From positions 62,001 to 126,000 of the forward strand of contig CABZIW010000002.1 in assembly GCA_902526005.1 (NCBI GenBank): 64,000 bases of DNA, read 5' to 3'. The position numbers were made by a program, and so were the translations under genes. Positions 30,775 through 38,122 of this stretch are shown piece by piece. This DNA comes from an uncultured Pelagibacteraceae bacterium. GTDB lineage: Bacteria; Pseudomonadota; Alphaproteobacteria; Pelagibacterales; AG-422-B15. Below the pieces are notes generated by a model. It worked only from the letters and a program-made list of their open reading frames with translations, did no database searches and was not told the origin of the DNA. Numbering within the stretch: position 1 is the stretch's first letter; every line of letters begins with the position of its first letter.

Positions 30775-31521
30775 TTAATTAAGAAAAGACGAGTCTAATC
30801 GCTCCATCTTTCTTTTAACTGCGGGCCATAGTAAAGCCGCAGCCATTTCTCTTCCCTCACCTTGTTGTCTTGTTGTTTCAATTGATTCCTCTGAGGGGTA
30901 GTTCAATTCAAGATTTCCAGAAAGAGCTCTCACTTGATAAGAGCAGGCTTTCTCTAAGAAATATATATTTGTGAATGCTTCTGCAACATTTTTACCTAAA
31001 GCTAATGTTCCATGGTTTCTAAGTATCATTAAACGCGCTTCTCCAAGATCTTTAACTAATCTTTCTTTTTCTTCTTCAAAAAGTGCAACTCCTTCATAAT
31101 CGTGGTAGGCGATTTGACTTCTCACTAGCATTCCTGTTTGCGATAGAGGTAACAAACCATCCTTTAGTGAGGCTACTGCTACACCGTCATTTGAGTGAAG
31201 ATGTACAATACAATGTGCGTCGTCTCTTGACTCATGTATCGCACTATGAATAGTAAATCCAGCAGGATTTATAAAATTATTTGTGTCACTAAGTATTTTT
31301 CCCTTCAAGTTGACTTTCACCAAGTTTGAAGCAGTTATTTCATCAAATAAAAATCCGTAAGGATTAATTAAAAACTCATCATCAGCTCCAGGAACTTTAG
31401 CGGAGATATGTGTAAAAATTAAATCATCCCAACCAAAATAAGGGATTGTTCTGTAGAATGCCGCCAAGTCTTGTCTTGTTTCCCACTCTTCTTTTGAAAC
31501 GCTATTTTTTACATCAACCAT
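30775..31521 (-). CDS. Class II aldolase/adducin-fold protein
   Basis: The 248-residue protein has the fold's zinc-site histidines H107 and H109 (VHLHS) and H170 (RNHGTL). In fuculose-1-phosphate aldolase a catalytic glutamate lies about 20 residues before the HxH pair (SSEW); here that spot reads PAGF, so the classical aldol base appears absent. It may therefore be an adducin-like decarboxylase, epimerase or binding protein rather than an aldolase. It overlaps glpK by 8 bp and precedes fdh by 23 bp, so it is co-transcribed with both. Substrate unknown. Confidence 0.85.
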   Translation of the reverse strand: MVDVKNSVSKEEWETRQDLAAFYRTIPYFGWDDLIFTHISAKVPGADDEFLINPYGFLFDEITASNLVKVNLKGKILSDTNNFINPAGFTIHSAIHESRDDAHCIVHLHSNDGVAVASLKDGLLPLSQTGMLVRSQIAYHDYEGVALFEEEKERLVKDLGEARLMILRNHGTLALGKNVAEAFTNIYFLEKACSYQVRALSGNLELNYPSEESIETTRQQGEGREMAAALLWPAVKRKMERLDSSFLN

Positions 31522-33007
31522 TATTCATCAATCCTTTTACAGTTTTTAACCACCTATTATATTGTTGATCTGCCTCGTCCAACGAAATAGCAGGCTCAAA
31601 TTTGCGGTCAGTCTTCCACAATTTCTCGACCTCTGCAACATCTTTGTATATTCCAGATTTCATTCCAGCTAAGTAAGCTGCACCCATAGCAGTCGACTCT
31701 TGATTCAAAGGCCTTTCAATTCTTACTTGGGTGATATCCGATAATAATTGCATCATAAGATTATTTTTAGACATGCCTCCATCAACGCGAATAGTAAAAT
31801 CATTTCTCTTTAGTTCTGTATCGTTAAGCAGGCACTCAAGAAGATCTCTTGTTTGATAACATATTGATTTTAATGCAGCCATGGCAATATCAGCCTTTGA
31901 AGTATCTCTAGTAATACCTGTAATTTGACCCCTTACATCAGAATTCCAATAAGGAGCACCCAAACCAGTAAAAGCAGGAATGAATTGTATTTCGTTAGTG
32001 CTGCTATTTGCGAGCTCTTCAACCTTGCTTGCATCGTTGATGAAATTCATTTCATCACGCATCCATTGAACAACAGTGCCCGCATTGAAGATACTACCCT
32101 CTAAAGCAAAATCTTTTTTATCAAATATAGTATAAGCTTTAGTGGACAATAATTTGGACTCGGACTCTATAAATTTATTTCCAGTATTCATTAATAAAAA
32201 ACAACCTGTACCGTAAGTCGATTTAACCATTCCTTCCTTAAAACAAGCCTGTCCAATAGTTGCTGCCTGTTGATCACCGGCGACGCCGCCTATTAAAATC
32301 TTTTCTCCAAAGAAACTTGGGTCTATTGCTCCAAAATCATCAGTACAATTTTTTACATCAGGCAAAATATTTTTGTTTATATTAAAAATATTTAATAATT
32401 CATCATCCCAACAGTCTTCATTTATATTATAAAGCATTGTTCTTGATGCATTTGTAACATCAGTATAATGACATTCACCTTTTGTAAAATTCCAAATGAG
32501 CCAAGAATCAATTGTTCCAACTAATAAATTATTCTCATGAATTGTTTTTTTTGCTTCTTCAATATTTTCAATGATCCATTTAATTTTTGTAGCTGAAAAG
32601 TAAGGATCAATGATGAGACCAGTCTTTGATTGAATTAGTTTTGTTAAATTCTTTTCTCTTAATATCTCACAAAAGTTTTCTGTTCGTCTGTCCTGCCACA
32701 CAATTGCATTGTAAACTGGCTTTCCTGTTAATTTATTCCATGCAACGACCGTCTCTCTTTGATTTGTTATGCCTGCAATCTTAATATCTTTTGGGCTTAT
32801 GTTTGTTTCTCCAATCACAAAATTTATAGCGTCTTGTGTTGTCTTTAAAATTTCTATTGGATCATGCTCAACCCAGCCATCGTTTGGGAAATACTGTTTA
32901 AATTCAAAGTTTTTTTGACTAATAATATTTCCTTGAATATCTAAAATTAAGGCCCGTGAGCTGGTTGTGCCTTGATCTATTGAGAGTAAATACCCATCTA
33001 AAGACAT
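31514..33007 (-). CDS. glpK: Glycerol kinase
   Basis: FGGY-family kinase converting glycerol to sn-glycerol-3-phosphate. The N-terminal phosphate-binding loop DQGTTSSRA is at residues 11-19. The glycerol-binding residues known from E. coli are all present: R84 and E85 (NQRETVVAW), W104, Y136 and D245 (GDQQAA). The length (497 residues) is normal. It is first in an operon with the aldolase/adducin gene and fdh. No glycerol transporter or glpD is in the window. Confidence 0.95.
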   Translation of the reverse strand: MSLDGYLLSIDQGTTSSRALILDIQGNIISQKNFEFKQYFPNDGWVEHDPIEILKTTQDAINFVIGETNISPKDIKIAGITNQRETVVAWNKLTGKPVYNAIVWQDRRTENFCEILREKNLTKLIQSKTGLIIDPYFSATKIKWIIENIEEAKKTIHENNLLVGTIDSWLIWNFTKGECHYTDVTNASRTMLYNINEDCWDDELLNIFNINKNILPDVKNCTDDFGAIDPSFFGEKILIGGVAGDQQAATIGQACFKEGMVKSTYGTGCFLLMNTGNKFIESESKLLSTKAYTIFDKKDFALEGSIFNAGTVVQWMRDEMNFINDASKVEELANSSTNEIQFIPAFTGLGAPYWNSDVRGQITGITRDTSKADIAMAALKSICYQTRDLLECLLNDTELKRNDFTIRVDGGMSKNNLMMQLLSDITQVRIERPLNQESTAMGAAYLAGMKSGIYKDVAEVEKLWKTDRKFEPAISLDEADQQYNRWLKTVKGLMNNG

Positions 33008-33087
33008 AAGATAAGAATAATTAATTAATTATGTTCAATTAAAAGGGATTTTAGGATAAAGGAATACTTTTTTGTAGGTAAAAAACC

Positions 33088-33855
33088 ATGAATTTGAATA
33101 AACCAGTTTTTTTGGCTTCTAGTAGTGATGAGGCAAGTTCTCAGAAAAAGATTTTAGAAGACAAATTTGGCATAAATGACTTTGATAAAGCTGATGTAAT
33201 AGTGGTCTTAGGTGGCGATGGTTTTATGCTTGAAGCTATAAAATCTCACATGGATAAGCACTTGCCAATATTTGGTTTAAATTATGGTAGTGTTGGATTT
33301 TTGATGAACTCTTCAAATGAAAATGATTTGATAAATAGAATTAATCAATCGCAATCAATTAAAATATCTCCGTTGATAATGAAAGCTGTTGGTGTCGATG
33401 GCTCCGTTCATGAAGCAATTGCTGTTAATGAAGTATCATTACTTAGAGAAACACATCAGGCATCAAAAATAAAAATTTCAGTTGATGGAAAAGTTAGGAT
33501 AGATGAACTTATTTGTGATGGTGTATTAATTTCAACGCCATCTGGAAGTACAGCTTACAATTTATCTGCTCACGGTCCAATTCTACCAATAAATGCAGAT
33601 GTTCTTGCATTAACTCCTATAAGTGCTTTTCGACCAAGAAGATGGAAAGGTGCGATATTAAATAATGAGTCAAATGTAAAATTTGAAATTATTGAAAGCA
33701 AGAAAAGACCCGTAAGTGCCGTAGCTGATAGTGCCGAGTTTAGAGATATCAGTTCTGTTGAAGTACATCAAAGTAAAGATCAAGTTGTAGAGCTTCTATT
33801 CGATGAAGATCATTCATTTGATGAAAGAATTTTAAACGAGCAATTTAAATTTTAA
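33088..33855 (+). CDS. nadK: NAD kinase
   Basis: Phosphorylates NAD+ to NADP+. The 255-residue protein has the GGDGFML motif (near residue 41), NYGSVGFLMN, and the PSGSTAYNLSAHGPI motif that is specific to NAD kinases. A TAGGT lies upstream of the ATG. It is divergent from glpK (80-bp gap) and ends 2 bp from the convergent secreted-protein gene. Confidence 0.95.
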   Translation: MNLNKPVFLASSSDEASSQKKILEDKFGINDFDKADVIVVLGGDGFMLEAIKSHMDKHLPIFGLNYGSVGFLMNSSNENDLINRINQSQSIKISPLIMKAVGVDGSVHEAIAVNEVSLLRETHQASKIKISVDGKVRIDELICDGVLISTPSGSTAYNLSAHGPILPINADVLALTPISAFRPRRWKGAILNNESNVKFEIIESKKRPVSAVADSAEFRDISSVEVHQSKDQVVELLFDEDHSFDERILNEQFKF

Positions 33856-33857
33856 AA

Positions 33858-34730
33858 CTAATCAGTTGTTATAATTGCCTGAAAAGGTCCACTGCCAAAA
33901 GTTATCTGGTTTGAACCGTCGTCGTAAAGCGACATTCCCTCACCAACATTGAATGACATAGTCAAAGTTGTTGTCGCCTCTGTAAAATTAACTGCATCTG
34001 CAAAGACTAGAGATCCTGTTAATTTGTCTACATCAGCATCGTTTACGGCCAAGTTTCCATCTGTATCAACCAAGTAACCACTTATTGATGCGGAAGTGCC
34101 ATTTAAATTATCTGCTGTAACACCACCAAGAAAAGACTCGCTGTCAAAACTTGTAAGGGTTTCAACAAATTTTCCTGGGGTAATCGCTGAAGATCCACAA
34201 GTTGAACTAGCAGTAGGTATTGTTCCTGAAGATCCCATTGTTCCACTACCAGCTACTGAAGCACAGTAAACTCCTGAAGTACCATCTTGTCCTCCAACAG
34301 TCCCATCAAACTGCATAGCCATAGTAATTCCAAATGTATTGTCAATTAACATTACACCATGAGTATAGGTTCCATTTGGTGGCCTGGACATAGTGCCTGG
34401 AACATCTATTGTCTGATTTTGTTGAATGGCTAGTGTTGCACCAGAAGAAGATTCCCAATTTTTAAAGCAATTATCTAATCCCATCGAAGAAGATGTTGTG
34501 GGTGCAGTTGGAGCTGCCGTGCAAAGATACATTGCGTACACAACAACTTCATAAGACTCTGGAGCACTTGCACAATACTCTCCACCTCCATCACCTATTA
34601 CTTCAGCAGCTGAAAATACTCCATTTGTAATAGTACAACTATTAACATGGCTATCAGCAAATAAGCTCGACATAGGAGCAAAAATTAAAAATAAAAAAGT
34701 ATATATTTTGATTATTACTTTGAATTTCAT
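33858..34730 (-). CDS. Secreted protein of unknown function, paired with an outer-membrane barrel
   Basis: A 290-residue protein with a clear signal peptide (residues 1 to about 26, ending LFADS). The mature part is rich in Ser, Thr and Gly and poor in Lys/Arg, with six cysteines (32, 53, 70, 88, 156, 178), an even number suited to disulfides in an exported protein. A DTDGNLAVNDADVD stretch (about 222-235) resembles a dockerin- or EF-like acidic loop. It begins 3 bp after the barrel gene, so the two form an operon. No known domain is recognised; a surface or pilin-like role is possible. Confidence 0.7.
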   Translation of the reverse strand: MKFKVIIKIYTFLFLIFAPMSSLFADSHVNSCTITNGVFSAAEVIGDGGGEYCASAPESYEVVVYAMYLCTAAPTAPTTSSSMGLDNCFKNWESSSGATLAIQQNQTIDVPGTMSRPPNGTYTHGVMLIDNTFGITMAMQFDGTVGGQDGTSGVYCASVAGSGTMGSSGTIPTASSTCGSSAITPGKFVETLTSFDSESFLGGVTADNLNGTSASISGYLVDTDGNLAVNDADVDKLTGSLVFADAVNFTEATTTLTMSFNVGEGMSLYDDGSNQITFGSGPFQAIITTD

Positions 34731-34733
34731 TAT

Positions 34734-35621
34734 TTAAAACCCACTTGCTTTAACATTTAGTGTTGTAGAGACAACTCTAATCTTATTTTCACGTTTAACT
34801 GGTTCATACAATCTTTCAGCAACGGATGTATACTCAAAATAGTTAGAGGAGTTATTTTTAAAAGAACTATAACCACTTAGAGGCACAACATAGCTTATAT
34901 TAGCAAATGTACCATCACCTGTTTTATTGTCATCGATATATCCAATTTCTAAATCGAGGTTGTTACCAATTAGATTAAGACCGTACTTCTCTCCTTCTAA
35001 TTCATAGGAACCAGCTCCATTTTCAAATTCAAATAATCCTGCAAATAATCTCGCGTTTGCTTTAATAGGTAAATGATAATCAAGTCGCATATCCCATCCG
35101 TCCATTGCCTCTTCATCTTTACCTGTAGAAACTGTTTCGATACCTGATGTGGCATCATAAATATTAGATCTCAAATCAAAAACACTACTTATTACCTCAA
35201 GGCCTGCTCCATTTCTCTGATGTGAGTCATCAAATGCATAATCAAAAAATAAATTTAATCCAAATATAACTTTTTCATCATTGAGGAGAGTTCTATGTCC
35301 AATCCCCAGGTTAATTGTTTGGTCATTGTTATGAAGGTTTAGAGAGTTCTGATTAAATATTGCGCTATTACCATACTCAGAAATCATGTTTACATTAGTA
35401 AGTGAGATTGTTGGCTTAAAATGTTCCTGTACACCCAAATTTAAATCAAGATACTTCACTCTACTATTTTCTTCTAATAATGAAGAGACACTTGTACCTA
35501 AGCTATTAGCTAGACCATTAAAATATGAAGTAACTCTATTTTCTAAATTAGAGGCACTTGAAATACCTATAAATAAAAAGATAACAAAGATTGAGCAAAT
35601 ATGGGTCTTAAAATTTCTCAT
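34734..35621 (-). CDS. Inverse-autotransporter-type beta-barrel protein without passenger
   Basis: The 295-residue protein has a signal peptide (1 to about 23) and then a beta-barrel like the intimin/invasin inverse-autotransporter domain: alternating amphipathic strands, GLNLFFDYAFDDSHQRNGAGLE (about 121-142), WDMRLDYHLP, and near the C-terminus RLYEPVKRENKIRVV, matching the end of that domain. The chain stops some 15 residues later, so the Ig-like passenger usual in type Ve secretion is absent. The next gene encodes a separate secreted protein. Assignment rests on motif resemblance. Confidence 0.7.
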   Translation of the reverse strand: MRNFKTHICSIFVIFLFIGISSASNLENRVTSYFNGLANSLGTSVSSLLEENSRVKYLDLNLGVQEHFKPTISLTNVNMISEYGNSAIFNQNSLNLHNNDQTINLGIGHRTLLNDEKVIFGLNLFFDYAFDDSHQRNGAGLEVISSVFDLRSNIYDATSGIETVSTGKDEEAMDGWDMRLDYHLPIKANARLFAGLFEFENGAGSYELEGEKYGLNLIGNNLDLEIGYIDDNKTGDGTFANISYVVPLSGYSSFKNNSSNYFEYTSVAERLYEPVKRENKIRVVSTTLNVKASGF

Positions 35622-35629
35622 AAAATATC

Positions 35630-35635
35630 ATTATA
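35630..35635 (-). promoter_or_regulatory. -10 element of the barrel-gene promoter, near-leaderless
   Basis: A perfect TATAAT on the minus strand ends 8 nt before the ATG of the barrel gene. The start point would lie within 1-2 nt of the start codon, and no ribosome-binding site is visible, so the message would be leaderless. No good -35 is seen at 16-18 bp. Confidence 0.4.
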
Positions 35636-35680
35636 TCCAAAAATAAACGTAATAGCACTGATAAAAATTATCTAAACATT

Positions 35681-35768
35681 TGGTGGCCTCACCCGGACTC
35701 GAACCGGGACGGGAATAAATCCCAAAGGATTTTAAGTCCTTTGCGTCTACCAATTCCGCCATGAGGCC
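35681..35768 (-). tRNA. tRNA-Leu (anticodon TAA)
   Basis: Class II tRNA of 88 nt. Acceptor GGCCTCA pairs with TGAGGCC, anticodon stem AGGAC region with loop CTTAAAA gives TAA, a long variable arm (GGGATTTATTCCC) is present, then T-loop TTCGAGT and encoded ACCA. Its 3' end faces the barrel/secreted-protein pair, a common position for inserted DNA. Confidence 0.96.
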
Positions 35769-35778
35769 AATACAATAA

Positions 35779-35807
35779 TTTATAACTCTATGTGTAATTA
35801 AGTTCCA
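35779..35807 (-). promoter_or_regulatory. Candidate tRNA-Leu promoter
   Basis: TATAAA -10 (35779-35784) with a weak TGGAAC -35 (35802-35807) at 17 bp on the minus strand. The start would lie a few bases before the tRNA. The -35 falls inside the inverted repeat at 35800..35813. Confidence 0.35.
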
Positions 35808-35813
35808 GAACTT
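35800..35813. repeat. Inverted repeat AAGTTC-CA-GAACTT upstream of tRNA-Leu
   Basis: Two perfect 6-bp arms with a 2-bp centre, overlapping the candidate -35 of tRNA-Leu. It could be a regulator's operator. No cognate regulator lies in the window. Confidence 0.4.
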
Positions 35814-35824
35814 TAACAATGGAT

Positions 35825-35850
35825 AAAAAAAAGGGGCCCGAAGGCCCCTT
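35825..35850 (-). terminator. Intrinsic terminator of proteorhodopsin
   Basis: On the minus strand GGGGCC-TTCG-GGCCCC forms a 6-bp GC stem with a stable UUCG tetraloop, followed by a run of eight T. It lies about 25 bp after the proteorhodopsin stop codon. This is the clearest intrinsic terminator in the window. Confidence 0.9.
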
Positions 35851-35874
35851 CTTTATTATTTACTTTGCAGATAA

Positions 35875-36567
35875 TTAGTTGCTGTCTGATACTGCAGCTA
35901 CATAAATAGCCATACCAAATGCAATTTTATTAACAAAGTCTGCAAGGTTATAGATTAAGTTCAATGAACCAGCGTCAACGCCGCCACCGAAGTAACCTAC
36001 AGCATAACCAATTGGATAAATTGCCCATCCTACTGTAACAATTAATCTCAATGCGTTAAATGCGGTCTGACCAGCAGCGTTTCCACTACCAGCACTTGCC
36101 TTGCTTGCTTCACCTGCAAAAACCTCGTAGATGATATATAACCATCCAGCCATACCTATTACGAAGGCTAGAGTTACATTCATCGCTCCAGTTTCACCCA
36201 TGTAACCGAAGACAAGCATAATTATTGATGCAATTAATAGTCTCCAGAAAAGGCTTGAAGCAACAGCAGTCATAGCTGCAAGAATTACATAGAATTCTAC
36301 GATTTGTAGAGGCACAGTAATCAGCCAGTCAATGTAACGAAGGACTGTTGGTGAGTCACCAGTAGCAACCCATACGCCTCTCATGTAGAAGTAGTGCCAC
36401 GCCGCAATACCAGTAACCAAACCAGCTACTGTAAGGGACGTTTTCCATTTAGCTGCTACACGATCTCTTTCAAGAAAGAAGAAAGCAGTAGCGGCAACCA
36501 TGGCCATAGAGATCAACCAAAACGAAATCGCAACGTGATCTCCGGGATTTAGCATTAATACTTTCAT
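35875..36567 (-). CDS. Proteorhodopsin, blue-absorbing type
   Basis: Light-driven proton pump of the inner membrane using retinal. The 230-residue protein has seven hydrophobic helices. Key residues, with the classic proteorhodopsin numbering in brackets: H58 (75), proton acceptor D80 (97), tuning residue Q88 (105), proton donor E91 (108) and Schiff-base K214 (231). Glutamine at 105 predicts blue absorption. The N-terminus is about 17 residues shorter than the classic form and has no cleavable signal. An AAGGGG lies 9 nt upstream of the ATG. It forms its own transcript with a promoter and terminator; no retinal-synthesis genes are nearby. Confidence 0.97.
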   Translation of the reverse strand: MKVLMLNPGDHVAISFWLISMAMVAATAFFFLERDRVAAKWKTSLTVAGLVTGIAAWHYFYMRGVWVATGDSPTVLRYIDWLITVPLQIVEFYVILAAMTAVASSLFWRLLIASIIMLVFGYMGETGAMNVTLAFVIGMAGWLYIIYEVFAGEASKASAGSGNAAGQTAFNALRLIVTVGWAIYPIGYAVGYFGGGVDAGSLNLIYNLADFVNKIAFGMAIYVAAVSDSN

Positions 36568-36601
36568 GTTTATTTTCCCCTTAATTTTATAAAATTAGGC
36601 A

Positions 36602-36630
36602 ATTATTATTGAGAATCCTTCTTAAGTAAA
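36602..36630 (-). promoter_or_regulatory. Candidate proteorhodopsin promoter
   Basis: Minus-strand TTTACT -35 (36625-36630), 17-bp spacer and AATAAT -10 (36602-36607, five of six matches). It gives a leader of about 28 nt containing the AAGGGG ribosome-binding site. The discriminator is AT-rich, unlike those of the ribosomal promoters here. Confidence 0.45.
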
Positions 36631-36648
36631 TATTAAAAAAATAATAAT

Positions 36649-36666
36649 AATCAATTAAATCAATTA
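36649..36666. repeat. Tandem 9-mer with IHF-like site upstream of proteorhodopsin
   Basis: AATCAATTA occurs twice in direct succession. The second copy with following bases (36658-36670) fits the IHF consensus WATCAANNNNTTR exactly. The area is very AT-rich, so chance matches are likely. Confidence 0.45.
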
Positions 36667-36676
36667 TTTAGGGATT

Positions 36677-36685
36677 TGTGGATAA
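36677..36685 (-). promoter_or_regulatory. Perfect DnaA box
   Basis: TTATCCACA on the minus strand is identical to the strongest E. coli DnaA box. It lies in the 124-bp gap between proteorhodopsin and the cinA-like gene, 10 bp from the IHF-like site. No second perfect box was seen in the gap, so regulation by DnaA is as likely as an origin. Confidence 0.45.
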
Positions 36686-36691
36686 AAATTA

Positions 36692-37414
36692 TTAATACTT
36701 TGTATCATAATTTTTAACTAATCCCTTTAATTCTGCATCGCATTTTGACAGCTGACCATCGCTCGTTGAACGCATAACAATTGATGTTCCAAATCTATTT
36801 TCCTTGCTAAATGGATAACTGCCTATTTCAACAGAGCTATATTTTGCCTGAAGGTTAGTAAGTATCTCAGCCACATTGCTTTCAGGGGTAAAAATATCAA
36901 CTGATTTAGATTTTACTACGTCCCCTTTCTTGAGGAATTGACGAGCCCCTTCCAACATACCTTGCATAATTCCTGGTATACCTGCCAAAACAAATACATT
37001 GTCCATTTTAAACCCAGGCGCTCTACTGACTGGATTTTCAATGAGCTCTGAGCCAACAGGCATCTTAGTCATCTTCATTCGAGCTTCTGTGAGCTCTCCA
37101 TCTTTATAATACTCTTTTAATATTGAGAGCGCTCCCTGATTTATTTCCAAATCAACAGAAAATGCTTTAGCAATTGACTCTGAAGTAATGTCGTCGTGTG
37201 TTGGTCCAATACCACCAGTGGTAAACACATAGTCATAAGTTTTTCTTAAATAGTTAACTGTCTCAACAATTACATCCTCTTCGTCACGAATTACCCTGAC
37301 TTCTGTTAATTGAATACCTATTTCATTCAACCAATTTGCAAGATATGATAGATTCTTATCTTGTGTACGACCTGATAAAATTTCATTACCTATAATAATT
37401 AATGATGCTTTCAT
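36692..37414 (-). CDS. CinA-like / molybdopterin-binding (MoCF) domain protein
   Basis: The 240-residue protein is a MoaB/MogA-like domain of the CinA N-terminal type, with GNEILSGRTQDKN (about residues 8-20) and TTGGIGPTHDDITSE (about 65-79). It lacks the C-terminal NMN amidohydrolase domain of full CinA. Such stand-alone proteins may hydrolyse ADP-ribose or FAD-type pyrophosphates, but the role here is not established. Its ATG is only 6 bp from the divergent sfsA ATG, leaving no room for a normal ribosome-binding site. Confidence 0.85.
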   Translation of the reverse strand: MKASLIIIGNEILSGRTQDKNLSYLANWLNEIGIQLTEVRVIRDEEDVIVETVNYLRKTYDYVFTTGGIGPTHDDITSESIAKAFSVDLEINQGALSILKEYYKDGELTEARMKMTKMPVGSELIENPVSRAPGFKMDNVFVLAGIPGIMQGMLEGARQFLKKGDVVKSKSVDIFTPESNVAEILTNLQAKYSSVEIGSYPFSKENRFGTSIVMRSTSDGQLSKCDAELKGLVKNYDTKY

Positions 37415-37420
37415 AAGCTT

Positions 37421-38122
37421 ATGTCAAAAAATTCGAAAAATTTCCTCACTGGTAAATTCATAAAAAGATATAAGAGATTTTTTGCAGATGTTCAACTTGA
37501 TAGTAAAAAAATTGTCACAGCTCATTGTCCTAATACAGGATCTATGATGGGACTGCTTGAAAAAGATAATTTGGTCTATTTAACAGAAGCAGATGATCCT
37601 AACCGAAAACTAAAATTTACTTTAGAAGCTATTCAATCAAACGGGGCAATGGTTGGAGTAAATACTCATCGAGCTAATCGAATTGTTGAGGAAGCAATAA
37701 GCAATGGAAAAATTTCAGAGCTAGGAAACATTGTATCATTTAAAAGAGAAGTTAAGTACGGACAAAATTCTAGAATTGACTTCTTAGTTCAAACAAAAAA
37801 AGAAGAAATATACGTAGAAGTTAAAAATGTTACTTTATCGAGAGACAAATCAATTGCAGAATTTCCTGATGCGATCACCGAGAGAGGGTTAAAACATTTA
37901 ATAGAGCTATCCACTCTTCCAACCAAATCTGTAAGAGCAGTCATGCTTTTCTTAGTCCAAAGAGATGATTGCAGTAAGTTTAAGATCGCTGCAGATATTG
38001 ATACTAAATATGCAGATACTTTTAAAAAGGTTAAAAAAATGGGTGTTGAGCCTTTATGTTATGACTGTTCTTTTAACAGAAATGGTATAAGTGTTAATAA
38101 AAAAATAAAGATATTAAATTGA
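37421..38122 (+). CDS. sfsA: SfsA family protein (predicted DNA-binding/nuclease)
   Basis: SfsA was named for a role in maltose metabolism in E. coli; the fold contains an OB-like N-terminal domain and a nuclease-like core. The 233-residue protein has NTGSMMGLLE (about 31-40), RIDFLVQ and the core YVEVKNVTLSRD, with the acidic/lysine residues of nuclease-like folds. It shares a 4-base TTGA overlap with map downstream. Divergent from the cinA-like gene with starts 6 bp apart. Biological role uncertain. Confidence 0.9.
   Translation: MSKNSKNFLTGKFIKRYKRFFADVQLDSKKIVTAHCPNTGSMMGLLEKDNLVYLTEADDPNRKLKFTLEAIQSNGAMVGVNTHRANRIVEEAISNGKISELGNIVSFKREVKYGQNSRIDFLVQTKKEEIYVEVKNVTLSRDKSIAEFPDAITERGLKHLIELSTLPTKSVRAVMLFLVQRDDCSKFKIAADIDTKYADTFKKVKKMGVEPLCYDCSFNRNGISVNKKIKILN

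Noticed and set aside
36584..36591. TATAAAAT as the proteorhodopsin -10
   Set aside because: The start would fall on the ribosome-binding site, leaving too short a leader; the upstream AATAAT with a -35 fits better.
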